From the NCBI GenBank assembly GCA_019203745.1, contig CP078104.1, forward strand, positions 1,896,501 through 1,960,500: DNA of 64,000 bases, given 5' to 3'. Position 1 is the first letter of the stretch; the number at the start of each line of letters is the position of its first letter. This document shows, piece after piece, positions 51,565 through 63,984 of this stretch. Source of the DNA: Chryseobacterium sp. E1 (lineage in GTDB: Bacteria; Bacteroidota; Bacteroidia; Flavobacteriales; Weeksellaceae). A program made the translations under genes and the position numbers. The notes beneath the pieces were generated by a model, which searched no databases, had not been told where the DNA came from, and saw nothing but the letters and a program-made list of their open reading frames with translations.

Positions 51565-54500
51565 ATGAAATTATTTTCATCATTGATATTATCCCTGTGT
51601 TCAGTATGGGCTTTCTCACAGACTATACTCTACCAGACAGAATCTACTTCCAGGACCGTTCAGGATCCTCAGGCGGTAATTCTGGCTCAGGGATTTCATG
51701 CTAAATCGGATGTTTCCAATCCGTTTTTAGCCAAAGTTGGACCTGCTACAGAAGGTAACCCTGGCGGAGGACCTGCAGATTCCAATGCGGGGGCCAATAA
51801 TCCCAGCGGAACAACGACTCCTAGCTACCATAATACTCAAGGAAACATAGAAGTAAACGGGGCTGGGCAATTACAGTTCACTCTCCCGATAGCAACACTT
51901 CCCGGTGTTAAAAATGTGGCTCCACAAATAAGTTTAGCTTATACGAGTGGCTCCGGAAATGGAATAGCAGGATACGGCTGGAATGTTGCCGGTATTTCCT
52001 CCATTTCAAGAATCGGAAAGAACATTGAAAAAGACGGCGACAGTAAGGGTATTCAGATTGATTACTCGGATTATTACAGTTTCAACGGGCAAAGATTAAT
52101 ATTAAAATCCGGAGAATATGGAGCTGACGGTGCCGAATATACTACAGAAAAATATTCAAACATTAAAATTAAATCTGTTGGCACATACAGTAACGGTGGA
52201 CTCAACGCCGGACCTGCTCATTTTGAAGTTACTTTCGAAGACGGCTCACAAGCCTGGTATGGTGCTTATAAACCTGGCTTCAGGGGTAATCAGACAGTAA
52301 CGACCCCTCTAGAATACAATATTGTAAAGTGGAAAGATGCCCAAGGGAACTTTATTACTTACAATTATGCTCCTAACGGTACTCCCGGCGGATTCAGAAC
52401 CCAGGAACGGGTTATGAAAATTTCCTCAATAGGCTGGGGAGGAAATGAAACATTGAATAAGCCTCATATGAATTCGATTGATTTTCTTTATATTGACCGG
52501 GATGCACAGGAGCAGTCATATGTACAGGGAGTTGAATTCAATCAGGATAAAATTCTGTCAGAAATTGCTGTAAGGAATAATTTCAAGCCTATTAAGACTT
52601 ACAAGATCACTTATCAAAAAGACACTAATGGGTCCGATTATCAATTCCTCAATACAATCACTGAATATAATTCAGCTGGAGAAAGCGCCAATTCTATTAC
52701 TTTTGATTATGAAAAATCCAACTTAGGTGGCTGGAAGTCTACCAACTATGATTATACAGAGGATCATAAGGTTTTAGGTGATTTTGATGGAGACGGAAAA
52801 GTTGATATGCTGAAATATTCCAATTCGGTTAATTATTGTAAAGCATATAATACGGAAGCACCTCTGGATCCCAGAGCAGATGAAAATCAAATTTCATATA
52901 CGGATTACAGTGATTCAAAATGTATAGAGTGGGTGAATGAACCGGGAGGTTTTTACCTTTTCAAAAATATTTTTGACGATAATAAACCTGAAAAAATATC
53001 TGTAGCTGCTGATATTTCTAAAGAATCTCTTGATAATGCTTCTGCAATTGTAGTTAAAGACAATAACAATATTGTCAATTCAAAGCAAAGCTTGGTTCTT
53101 TAGAAAAAAATAATATTGCAGGTACTCAAAAATCTGATTTAGAATTTAAAGTATATATTTTCTCAGACAGTAATACTCTGGATTATCAGTTTAGCAAAAC
53201 CATTCCCTATGGTCAATATGCTACGGACCAGAATACAATAGCTGAAAATCAGATAAAAGAAGTAGACCTTAACGGAGATGGGTTATCGGAATTAATTGTC
53301 ACCGTAAAAGATGCCAATGGGCTGTATAAGTATTTACGTGTCAATTTAGATAAAGATATTCAAAATAGTGCTTCTTTTGCTTCCTTTGAACTTCTGCCTA
53401 AGAATTCACCGGCAATGAGTAATTACATGACTGGGGATTTCGACGGGGATAGCAAAACTGATTTCCTTACATTGAGGAATAATGTGGCTACTTTTGTTAA
53501 ACTAAAGGATGATGGTCAAAGTATTACAGTTATTGAATCACCTGCAGTAAGCAATACCACCAATGGTACAATGTCTATTTCAGGGATTTGGGGAAGTGCT
53601 GTACCAGGAGATTATAACGGTGACAGGAAAACAGACTTTTTAATTCCTACAGCTTTCGATTCATCGGATTGGAGAATGTACACCTCCACCGGGAAAGGTT
53701 TTGCCGAAAAATATTACTCCAACTTCTGTTACTTCCAGGAATCACAGAATGATCCGGACAACCACATCCCATGGTATTCCCACAGAAGAACCTATGTAGC
53801 CCAGGATCTTAACAGGGATGGAAAATCTGATTTTATCGAATTTTATTCATTAGTACAGATCAGCCAGGCCGGAGGGGCACAATCCAGATTCCTTGTTAAT
53901 CTGTATGAAAATAAAGGATATAAAGCTGCTTCTGCAGGCATTGAATTCCAAAAGAAAAAGCTGGTTAATTATAAGAGCATCGTTAACAATTCCAACAGAC
54001 CACTTATTGAGAACCGCAGAGGGTATCCTTATCTGTATAATACAAACAGAACATGGTATATTCCGAGCATGGAACAGTTCACCTGGTCTAATGTAGCAGA
54101 GACTACACACCGATATTCGGAAACTTCAGAGTGAATATGTCTGATGAGAACATTCTTGTTTTCAAAAAAGTAAATTATTTAAGTTTAACTATTATGATGT
54201 TTCAAAAGAGTCCAGAATTGTAGGTATCACTCAGGGAAATATAAAAACAGAGGTTGAGTATAAAGAGCTTAATCCTGATGTTGATTCAAATGTATATCAA
54301 CCTGTAAAAAAGAACAGTATCCTTATTTAGAACTTAATAAAGTATATCAGACTACTGCCGTATCTCAGCTGAGATCATGGGGAAGAAAGCAGGATTTCCG
54401 TTATAGAGGTTTTGTTTCTCATTTACTAGGGAAAGGTATTATAGGCTTCCGTCAGTCTGCCCGTTCATCATGGTATGCAGATGGTTTCGAAAACACAAAA

Positions 54501-57500
54501 ATCTGGAGTGGTGTTGAGATTGATCCTCTGAATGATGCTGCCGTTGTAAAAGAATGGACAACAAGAACCAATGATGAGAGCAAGATATTCCTGCAGATCT
54601 TTCTGAGAACAACACTCAATTATTAAGTTTTAAGTCTACTATTTATCAGACAGATAAATTACTAAACGGACAGGTACTCACTTCTCTGAACAATGTAGAT
54701 AAATCCAAAATTGTTACCGCTGTTGTTCCGAAATCAACAAGATCAAAAGATTTTCTGACCAATACAGTTGCCACAAGTAGTATAACTTATGGAGAATATT
54801 ATCTTCCATCACAAAGTATCTCTAAGATAAATGATAATTTTGCTGTCACAACTTCTAACTTTGAATACATCCATAATCCTTCAGCTTCAGGTCCGGATTA
54901 TTATATCGGCCGTCCAAAGGTAAAAACCAGTACAATACAGGTTTATGGTGATACTAAATCTTCTAAAGAAGAATACGTATATGAAAGCAATCTCTTAAAG
55001 ACCTTAAAAAAATGGAACAGAGATAATACTGCCTATCTACAGGAAACTTATAATTACGATGGATTTGGGAACACTATTCAGAAGACAGTGATCAATAGTT
55101 CAGATTCACAAACCCAAACGAATAAAGCCCAATATGATGACACGGGAAGATTTATTGTAAAGCAGACAGATAATCTCGGTCTGGAAACCAATACCATCTA
55201 TGACAGTCTGGGACAGGTGCTTACCCAAACGGATCCTACAGGTAATACGGTAACCAATACTTATGATGAGTGGGGAAAGGTTTTAACTTCCAAATCTAAT
55301 CTTCAGGGGATGACAACTTACCAGTATGAAACCCTGTTCCGTGTGACAACCCCTGGTTTTATCAAGCGTGTTATAGGAACAAAGGTAACAAAATACTCTC
55401 CTGATGGAGATATTACCATTGCCTACACCAATTTATTAGGACAAAATTATAAAACAACAACCAAAGCATTTAAGGAAGGGCAATTTATTTCAAAAGACAC
55501 CGAATTTGATATTCTGGGAAGGAAAACAGCTGAAAGCCAGCCTTATTTTGAAAGCGATTCTAATCTAAGACAATGGAATAAGGTTATATATAACGATTCT
55601 CTTTTTCCTCCGAAAGTGACCACACTATCATTCAGCGGCGCAGAAACAATAAGCACTACTTCCGGCTTAATCACTAAGATTGAAGAGACCAAAGGGAATA
55701 AAAGAATCACTACGAAAACGCTGGATCCACTTGGAAATGTAATTTCTACAACAGACAAAGGAGGAACTATTAAGTTTTCTTATAATGCTGCCGGAGACCA
55801 AATCAAGGCTCAGTATGCGGAAAACATTGTCACAACTCAGTATGATTCATGGGGAAGAAAAATAGAATTTAATGATCCTTCGAACGGAAAATATAAATAC
55901 GAGTACGATGGCTTTGCCCAAATAAAGAAAATAATCAGTCCTAAAGGAACAAAAGAATATATCTACAATAATCTGGGTCAGCTTATTTCCCAAAAGGAAA
56001 TTTCTACGACAGACGGTGGACAGGCTACGAACAAAATACTTTCCTTTACCTATGACAACAAAGGCAGAATAACGACAAAAACAGGAACTTCAAAAGGGAA
56101 AGAATATAGTTCTACCATAGCATATGATCCTCAGGGAAGAGTGATTTCTGTTTCAGAGAGCAGCAACGGTAAGTACTTTATTAAGAAAGGGATCATCTAT
56201 GATGATAAGGCAAGAGAGATCTCTTATGAAAGACAGCTGTACTCATCCGGAATCCTGACCAAAATAATGATTGAGAATGTATACAGCAGTTGGAACGGAG
56301 AACTCTATCAGGTAAAAGATAAGAACTCAGGAAAAGTTCTATCAGAGCTGAAAGACATCAATGAGAAAGGGCAAATTGTTAAAGCCAAACTGGGCGCAGC
56401 AGACATCCTTAACATGTATAATAACGATACTGGTTTTCTAACCAGCATCAACCACTCATCTGCTGTTAAACAAAATATCTTACAGATTACCTACTCATTC
56501 GACGCTATCAAAAATGAGTTGAGAAGCAGGGCTACGGGAGGTGATTTTAACATCAATGAATCGTTTGAGTATGATGATAACAACAGATTGGTTAAATGGA
56601 GTAATCCTGTAACAGGTCAATATAGTTTCAACGTTTACGACGCTAAAGGAAGAATTTTTGAAAATGATCAGGTTGGAAAAATTAAGTTTGAAAACTCAGC
56701 AAAGGTTTACCAGCCAACAGGAATGACCCTTAATGCGGTCGGCACCCAGAACTACAATAATGATCTGATCCAAAGCATTGCTTATAACGAAAACAATGAC
56801 CCGATATTCATTGATGGAGAAAAAGGAGATGTTGCTTTCCAATACGGATTAACAGCCATGAGGCAGAGAGTTACTTATGGAGGTAATTTTGCCCCTGATC
56901 AGGAAGGAAAATTCACAAAATTCTACAGCGAAGATGGTAGCTTTGAGGTGATTAAAGACAATCTGACAGGAAAGGAAAAACACATCCTTTATATTGGCGG
57001 GACACCATATGAAAGTAATATTGTATATTTAAAAATTATAATGAAACGAACGGGTCTTATAAATTTTTACATAAAGATTATTTAGGAAGTATTCTTGCGA
57101 TCAGTGATGAAGCAGGAAATAAACTGGAACAGAGGCATTTTGATGCCTGGGGAATTTCACCCATCTTCAGATTGGAAACGGCCCTATTCTTACAGATAAG
57201 AACAGTATTGATAATGCTTCATTATTAGTAGACAGAGGCTACACCAGCCATGAGCATTTTGCGGAGGTAGGAATTATCCACATGAACGGAAGATTGTATG
57301 ATCCGTTACTCAGAAGATTTTTAAATGCAGATGAAAACATTCAGGATCCATACAACACTCAAAACTATAATAAGTATGGATATGTACTGAATAACCCATT
57401 AATGTTTAGTGATCCTAATGGAGAGGTATTCCAATTTGCTTTTCTCGCTGCGATGGGAGCTTTTTGGGCTACAGTGATGACTGGAGCGATAATCTCCTCA

Positions 57501-58435
57501 GCTATTGCCACGTTTTTATATCTGGCAAAAGCTTATCTGACAAGAAACTTCAGTGTAGGAGGCTTTTTCAAAGCCGTCACCATTGGGTCAATTACCGGAG
57601 CGTATCAGCAGGCCTCGGACAGGTATTCAGTGCAGGAACTTTTCTCGCTACAGTTGGAAACGGAGCATTATCCGGAGCAGGAAGTGCAATGGTACAGTCA
57701 TTGGCAAACGGAACTAAATTCCTTGAAGGAATTGCAAAAGGAGCAGTAGTAGGTGCTGCTATGAGTGCAATATCTTATGGGGTATATCGCATATTTTTCA
57801 CAAAAAAAGTGACCGTTTATATGGAAGATAGCGAAGCCAATACACTTAGTCCAGGAACCCCTGTTGGCGATCGATCTTACGCCAGAGAGCTTTATGAAAA
57901 ACAGCTTGGAGTAGAAGAGGGATTAAGTAAAAATAATATCTACAATGATGCCAGCAGACTTGGTGGTAAGATGAATGCCAACGGAGCTCTTGAATATACA
58001 AAAGTAGTGGATGGAAAAACGGTAACCGTTAAAGCTTTAGGAGCTACAGACGTAAGAGTAGACAAGGCTGGTTTTAGAGTTGGAAAAGTGAAGATGTATT
58101 TATCCGACAAAGCCTTCTCAAGCAGAGAGCAGCTGGCCTTTGTGATGCGACATGAATTAGATCACGTAAAAATCGCCAATGCAGGTTTATGGAATGAAGC
58201 ATCCGTTGCTCTTTCTCCTGATTGGGGCAGCTTACGTGACGATGTAGGACACTGGCACATACAAAAAGCAGGTACCAACTTCCTGATTAAAAATGGATGG
58301 TACGAAAAAATTAAAATAGACAGCTATATACCAGCCGGAGATTTTAATTCCAGTACTTTCCAGAAGTTTAATCAACAAATTGAAAACCTTTTAAACAGTG
58401 GTACGAAAAAAATTAATATCAATTTTATAAAATAG
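51565..58435 (+). CDS. RHS-family polymorphic toxin with SpvB/FG-GAP region and C-terminal HExxH domain (frame breaks)
   Basis: About 2,290 residues. The signal peptide is ILSLCSVWAFSQ. The SpvB-like start is QLQFTLPIATLPGVKNVAPQ and ISLAYTSGSGNGIAGYGWNV. FG-GAP/calcium-type repeats follow (LGDFDGDGKVDML, DLNGDGLSELIV, GDFDGDSKTDFLT). The YD-repeat shell runs from about 55000 to 57280, with TNTYDEWGKVLTSK and YEYDGFAQIKKI. The RHS core ends in LYDPLLRRFLNADENIQDPY and NNPLMFSDPNGE. A Gly/Ala-rich membrane-like stretch follows, then a toxin domain with SREQLAFVMRHELDHVKIAN (HExxH at 58151-58165) and GHWHIQKAGTNFLIKNGWYE. Breaks near 53100, 54140-55080, 57060-57280 and 57640 split it. Confidence 0.8.
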
Positions 58436-58437
58436 TT

Positions 58438-58859
58438 ATGAAAGTTCATTATTTATACCTTTTATTATTTTTGTTTTCCTGTCATCAGAAAGAAAATTTC
58501 ATTAGTGATTTTTCTAAAAAAATAATGTTCAGCTGATTAATCTTTCAGAAGAAGTTATTCCCGTGAAATCTGTTGTTGATGAATTTGATGACGGATTCTT
58601 AGAAAAATATAACTTTTCTAAAGAGACCGGAACATATGACAATCAACTGGATCTACGAAAAATAGATTTTATTAAGAAAGACAATAATGAACATACCAGA
58701 ATATCAGTGCCTTTTTTTTCCATTGATAAGAAGTATTGTCTGATTCAGGTAAATACCTATTTACAAGATATTAGAAATTCAAATGTAATTTATCTTCTCA
58801 AAAATGATAAAGGCATTTGGAAGACCGAAGAAAGAATGGAAAGTTCTTTGGTAGATTAG
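58438..58859 (+). CDS. Lipoprotein, probable immunity protein of the RHS toxin (frame break)
   Basis: The start at 58438 gives YLYLLLFLFSC, a lipoprotein signal. One base is inserted or lost in the A-run near 58522; correction gives a continuous frame through VVDEFDDGFLEKYNFSKETG, DLRKIDFIKKDNNEHTRISV and a stop at 58859, about 140 codons. It starts 2 bases after the RHS toxin gene and the pair ends at a strong terminator. A lipid-anchored immunity protein fits a toxin that acts in the periplasm. The family is unknown to me; the immunity role rests on position and size. Confidence 0.6.
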
Positions 58860-58892
58860 CAAAAGCAATAATAAGTTAATCAAAATAGTCTG

Positions 58893-58926
58893 TAAGTCCG
58901 TTTCACCTTTTGGTGAAACGGACTTT
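58893..58926 (+). terminator. Terminator of the RHS toxin-immunity unit
   Basis: A 14-bp perfect stem AAGTCCGTTTCACC / GGTGAAACGGACTT with a TTTT loop and T-rich tail. It shares its CCGTTTCAC core with the terminator at 4722. Confidence 0.88.
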
Positions 58927-59121
58927 AATTACCGGAGTATCTGATTTCGTTTAAGCTATTCAATATCACAAACTGTACTTCAACAGCACTAAATCCTTAA
59001 AAATAAAAAAATCAACCTGTTTCAAGATAATGAAACAGGCATTTTTCATCAGATAAACATTCACAAAAAAGCCACCGCAAAAGCAGTGGCTAAAAAAATC
59101 AAATCTAATATGAACTGTATA
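58927..59121 (-). terminator. Terminators of the SusCD operon
   Basis: Two hairpins lie downstream of susD on the minus strand. AGCCACTGC / GCGGTGGCT (59069-59095) has a TTTT loop and a T tail. CCTGTTTCA / TGAAACAGG (near 59020-59042) has a further T-rich tail. The first is the better candidate. Confidence 0.7.
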
Positions 59122-60612
59122 TTATAAATTCGGGTTATTCTCTGCTTCCCTCTGAGGAATACTGAATAAATAGTAATTGCTGTTCGAGCAAAAGCAGACT
59201 GGTCAGGGAATGCAAAAACAGAATGTCCCTTCCCGTCAACGGTTTTCACGGCTCCTTCCGGTGTGATCACCTGAACTTTAATTGGTTTCCCTGATCATCT
59301 ACATAAGGTTTTCTTTCCACACTTCCCTGGGTTCTGATAATATCTGAAAGAGAGAATCCTTCACCGAATAATTCCTTTCTTCTTTCAATCAAAACTGCTT
59401 TCACAACCTCATTATGAGCTAACGGACCTGTATAAGCATTTGCCTTCCTTGCCGATTTCAATTGATTTAAAGCAGTAACTGCCTGGGAAATATTTCCATT
59501 TCTTGCCTCAGCTTCAGCTTCGATCAGGTACATTTCAGCAGCTCTCATATACACGATATCAGCAATAAGATTGGGCTTAAATTTAAACTTTGCATACCTC
59601 AGCAAACCTTCTCTTCCCTTCTGTCCATCCCATGAGAATAGCTGAGTTCTGATATCATTGGCATCAAATAAATCTTTAAAATAAGGATCCGCCATAAAGC
59701 TATAGTAGAAACTTCCTGAAGAAGATACATCCAGATAGTGGAATGCATAACTTGCGTCTGATTGCTCCTGAGTCTGTCTATGCCCCCAGATCCATTCTGC
59801 ATTATCAATATCATTGAATCCCTCTTTATATTTTTCCGGAGCCATAAAAGAAAACCCCTGTCTTGCTGTTCTTGCAGCATCGGCAGCTTTGCTCCATTCA
59901 CCGGTATTCAGATAGGTTCTTGCCAAAAGCCCATTAACTACATTTCTGTTGATTTTATCTTTATTATTTCTTGAATAATTTTTCAACAGATTGTCTGCAT
60001 CTGTAAGATCACTTTTAATCAATGTATAAATTTCTTCCAGGCTTGCTTTCTTCCTTCCCGGTGTATTTATTGTGGATGGTTCCGTATAGATGGGAGCCGT
60101 CAAAGCTGTTTTATCCTTAAGGTAGCTGAACTGATAAAAGCTCGCAATATTCAGATAACAGAAAGCACGTAAAGCTTTTGCCTGTCCTTTTACCTGATCC
60201 TTTTTTTCCTGGCTTCCTTCCGTACCGTCAATTCTTGCAATAACATTGTTCATATTATTGATGGTTGAATACAGCATCGTCCAGATAAATAACGGTCTTC
60301 CGGCTGTAGTATTAACCATTTCGGTAAAATCATAGGCAGATGAAAATCCGTATTTATTTCTAAGGATAGCCACATCACTTCCCATAGCATCGCTTGCTCT
60401 TAGAACTGTGGAGTAACCGATATTAGCATAGGTTGTTCCATCGTTATTGAATTTTGCCCACGTACCGTTGATTACCGTTTCTGCACTTTCAGCCGTTTTG
60501 AAGACTTCTTCACTGTTTGCCTGATCTGTTGGAGCGGTAGTCAGCTCACTTTCACAGCTTGTCAGAGACCACAATCCAAGAAGTGCAAAGGATAAATATT
60601 TTATTTTTTCAT
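59122..60612 (-). CDS. SusD/RagB family surface lipoprotein (frame breaks)
   Basis: SusD proteins cap SusC barrels and bind the nutrient at the surface. The start at 60612 reads MKKIKYLSFALLGLWSLTSC after restoring one A, giving a lipobox. The helical TPR-like scaffold has TVINGTWAKFNNDGTTYANI, QVKGQAKALRAFCYLNIASF (the conserved RAFxYxxL segment) and LPIY-type loop APIYTEPSTINTPGRKKASL, then VNGLLARTYLNTGEWSKAAD. The end is FAFPDQSAFAPNSNYYLFSI and ENNPNL. The N-terminal break near 60603 and another near 59285 and 59190 split it. It follows SusC by 18 bases. Its ligand cannot be read, but the SAM-I riboswitch upstream of the pair points to a methionine-linked nutrient. Confidence 0.9.
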
Positions 60613-60630
60613 TGTTTCAATTTTAAAAGG

Positions 60631-63557
60631 TTAAAGAGTTGCCTGAAGACCAAAAGTGATCGTTCTCATTGCCGGATATCTGAAATACGTTGTCCCGTCC
60701 AGCGCCTGTTCAGGGTCCATTCCCTTATGTTTATAGAAAGTCAGAAGATTTTCTGCCTGAATGTAAATTCTGAATTTTTTCAATCCTATCTTTTCAAAAT
60801 AATCAGAAGGCAATGTATACCCTAAACTTACATTTTTAAGTCTCGCATATGTTCCCGAATACAGGAATCTTGAAGACGTTGAAGTCCAGTTGTTGGTTGT
60901 AGTGCTTAGTCCCGGAACATCCGTATTAGGATTTTCAGGAGTCCATCTGTTCAGCATTTCCACGCCCCATGCACGTCCTCCGGCGCTTCCGTTATGTAAA
61001 AGCGAAGTATAATCTCCATCCAGAATCTTTCCTCCGATTTTGAAAGTCAGCAATCCTGAGAAATCAAAGTTTTTATAATTAATGCTGGTACTGATTGCTC
61101 CTGTCAGTTTAGGCAATGCAGATTCCTGTATTATTTTCGTTGCTTTTGAATACTCTGAAGTTGTTCCTTCCACCTCATTTCCGTTTGCATCTTTAGAAAT
61201 GGTTTTCCACAATGGCTTTCCGTTGCTTGGATCTACGCCTACCCATTCCTGGATAAAAAAATCATATACGGAACCTCCTTCTCTCAGCTGTTTGGTTCCT
61301 ACCACAAGAGGCCCTCCGGGTAATTTGGTCACTTTATTTTTTAAAGTACTCAGATTAACATCCACATTCCATTGGAAATCCTCATTCCTGATCGGAGTGG
61401 TGAAAAGTGAAAATTCAAAACCTGTATTCTGGATCGTTCCTACATTCGCCGGATAATCACTGATCCCCAAAGATGGAGCAACCGGTACGTTGAACAGAAG
61501 GTCCTGGCTTTTTCTTTTAAAATATTCGATATTCCCTTTAATTCTGTTATTCAGAATAGCAAATTCCAGCCCTACGTTCATATTAAGATTGGTTTCCCAC
61601 TTAAGGTTTTTTGTTGCTGCTTTTTCCAGGGTTGTCCCTGCTTCCCCTCCAAGGGTCAGTATTCTGTAGAGCTCCTGATATCCATAATAAAGGGACTGCC
61701 CGTTTGGACGCAGCAATTTATCATTACCCTGGCCTCCGTAGCTTGCACGTAGTGTCAACTGGTTGAAGACATTCAGGTTCTTAATAAATTCTTCATTGGA
61801 TATCTTCCATGATCCTCCCACAGACCAGAATCTCCCCATCTGTTGTCTGAGGCAAATCTTGAAGAACCGTCTGCTCTTCCTGAAGCGGAAAGGAAATAGG
61901 TATTATTATAATCATACTCTACTTTTCCAAGGTAGCTCAGCAAACTCAGCTTATTGCTGTATCCCCGAAGTTGACCAATAATGAAGCCGCATCTGGCTCA
62001 TAGTAGTAAGGCAGGGAGAAACCGCTTCTTGATCCGGAGATGGTCTGATAGTCGTATTTATAAAATTCCTGTCCGGCTAAAACATTGATATGGTGTTTTC
62101 CGAACTTCTTGTCATAGGTCAGGATATTACTCGTTGTATAAGAAAGTGTTCTGGTATTGGATTTGGTCACAGACCCACCAATTTCTGTACCTTGCCCCAA
62201 AAGCGGATTGGAGTAAAAATGTCCATTATAGTTAACAAGATCAACGGAAAAACTCGTTTTGAATTTTAACTCCGGTAAGAAAGTAAATTCCATGAATCCT
62301 TTTCCTGAAAAGTTATCTTCTTTGTTTTCATTTTTATCCAACGGTAAAGATGCAGCCAGGTTTTGATTCTGAAGCGCACTGCTGGGTCTGTATTTTCCGA
62401 AATCATAAATCTTGTTTCCGGCAGCGTCCAACACAAAAGATCCATCCGGATTTCTTTCATAATAAGGATAAAATGAAGGAACAACTCTCGCAGCCTGGAT
62501 CACATTGCTGGCCTTGGAATCTGATGAGGTAGGAGCCTGCTGAACACTGTTGGTATAGTTCAGGTTTATACCAACGTTTAACCATTTTTTTACTTCCGAA
62601 TTGATTTAACCTCGTATTGTATCTTTTAAATCCTGACTCAATAGCCATTCCTTTATCATCCAGATACCCAAGGGAAAAGAAATAATTGCTTTTTCACTTC
62701 CGCCGCTGATATCAAGATCTACCTGGTTCCTTGAGGCTGTTCTCTGTAAAACATCTCTCCAGTCATCATTCCATAGCGGAGTTGCTCCCGGCAATAATTT
62801 ACCATCCGTTCCTACCGGTTTTGAATACCCGGGACCATAAGGGTTTATTCCAAGCATTGAAACAAGGTTATCTGTAGCCATTTGTGAAGCCTGCTGGGAA
62901 GATATTTTATCAGATCTATATCCGTTTCTCAGAGCTTCCCAATACAATTGAAAATATTGATCTGTGCTTACCTGCTCATAATCTTTTACCGCTCTACCCG
63001 AGAACCCCTGGCTGATGTTAAGGTTTACTTTTGCTTCTCCTTTTTCCCGGATTTTGTTGTAATGATAATAATTCCGTTGGCACCTCTTGAGCCATATAAA
63101 GCACCTTGCAGTAGCATCTTTCAAAACACTGATGGATTCAATATCACTAGGGCTTATAGCATTCAGATTTCCGTCAAAAGGAATTCCGTCCACTACATAT
63201 AACGGATCGCTGGAGGCACTTACCGAACCAATACCCTGATTCTGATCGTAGCAACGGCACCCGGTTGCCCTGAAGATGTCGTTGTCTGGATTCCCGGCAC
63301 CTGTCCTTCCAGGGCTTTGGTAATATTGGTTACAGGTCTGTTGTTAATTTTATCACTGGAAATGGTGGCTACTGAACCGGTATAGCTGTTTCTCTTTGCT
63401 TTTCCATAAGCTACAACGACAACTTCGTCAATCTCTTTTTCACGGAGTGTATCTTTTTCGGTTTGGAGACCTGTCCGTTTACACTCACAACACCTAAGAA
63501 AAATGCCGCAACCGGTGGGATCCAAATTTTAGAATTAAATAGATTTTTATTAATCAT
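60631..63557 (-). CDS. SusC/RagA family TonB-dependent receptor (frame breaks)
   Basis: The start at 63557 (MINKNLFNSKIWIPPVAAFF) gives a signal peptide, then DTLREKEIDEVVVVAYGKAK. There is no carboxypeptidase-D-like N-terminal domain, only the TonB box region and the plug: GSVATISSDKINNRPVTNIT, LEGQVPGIQTTTSSGQPGA and, after correction, DGIPFDGNLNAISPSDIESI. The barrel ends YFRYPAMRTITFGLQATL with the C-terminal aromatic. Breaks near 63460, 63235, 63090, 62620, 61950 and 61840 split about 975 codons. It imports large nutrients with SusD. The SAM-I riboswitch and a clear promoter lie directly upstream. Confidence 0.9.
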
Positions 63558-63589
63558 AATCAATTTTATTTATCAAATATTAAAACTTT

Positions 63590-63617
63590 GCCCTTTGCAG
63601 AAAAGTCAGCAAAGGGC
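63590..63617 (-). promoter_or_regulatory. Hairpin downstream of the SAM riboswitch (expression platform candidate)
   Basis: GCCCTTTGC / GCAAAGGGC 9-bp stem with a 10-base loop. On the minus strand it is followed by AAAGTTTTAATATTT, an imperfect U-tract. It lies between the riboswitch and the susC start and may act as an attenuator. Confidence 0.5.
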
Positions 63618-63658
63618 ATCGATAAATACGATAAACCAAATGCTTATTTTCCCTTTTA

Positions 63659-63738
63659 CAGGCTGAATGTAACACCTTACCGTAGCAGGTTGTTAAGATT
63701 TCGCAGGGTCAGTTCCCTCCATCTTTCTTTATAAGCCG
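63659..63738 (-). ncRNA. SAM-I riboswitch (S-box)
   Basis: On the minus strand: GGCTTATAAAGAAAGATGGA, then GGGAACTGACCC, TGCGAAATCTTAACAACCTG and AAGGTGTTACATTCAGCC. These match the S-box pattern: 5' P1 GGCT pairing with 3' AGCC, the AAAGA kink region, GGAGGGA...CCC P2/P3, GCAACC-like (here AACAACC) core and AAGGTG.A..TTC. It is 105 bases upstream of the susC start codon, and the -7 element lies 16 bases further upstream. S-adenosylmethionine binding would normally turn expression off. Confidence 0.85.
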
Positions 63739-63754
63739 ATCGAAATTATGTTTG

Positions 63755-63785
63755 CAAAGCTATAAATATTTAGTCTACAAAACAA
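63755..63785 (-). promoter_or_regulatory. Promoter of the SusCD operon
   Basis: On the minus strand TTG (63783-63785), a 20-base spacer and TAGCTTTG (63755-63762) form a full Bacteroidetes promoter. It starts transcription just before the SAM riboswitch. Confidence 0.7.
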
Positions 63786-63792
63786 GTAGACT
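63772..63792. repeat. Inverted repeat overlapping the -33 element
   Basis: AGTCTAC (63772-63778) and GTAGACT (63786-63792), separated by 7 bases, form a perfect inverted repeat across the TTG of the SusCD promoter. It could be an operator for a dimeric regulator. Confidence 0.45.
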
Positions 63793-63984
63793 TATTTATT
63801 TTTTAATAGAAATTTTACAAAAATTAACATAATATTTTATTAAACCCTATTGAAACCAAGCATTTAAAGATTTAACATTTCCACAAGTATGATAAATATC
63901 ATTAAAAATAATTCAAAGACAGAAAATAAAAAACCTGGCTGATTTTTTTGACTTCTTATTAAAAAAACTTTTTAATTTTATAGT
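63793..63984. other. Non-coding AT-rich region at the right edge
   Basis: No gene is seen. It should carry the promoter of the plus-strand gene that starts at 63985. Confidence 0.4.
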
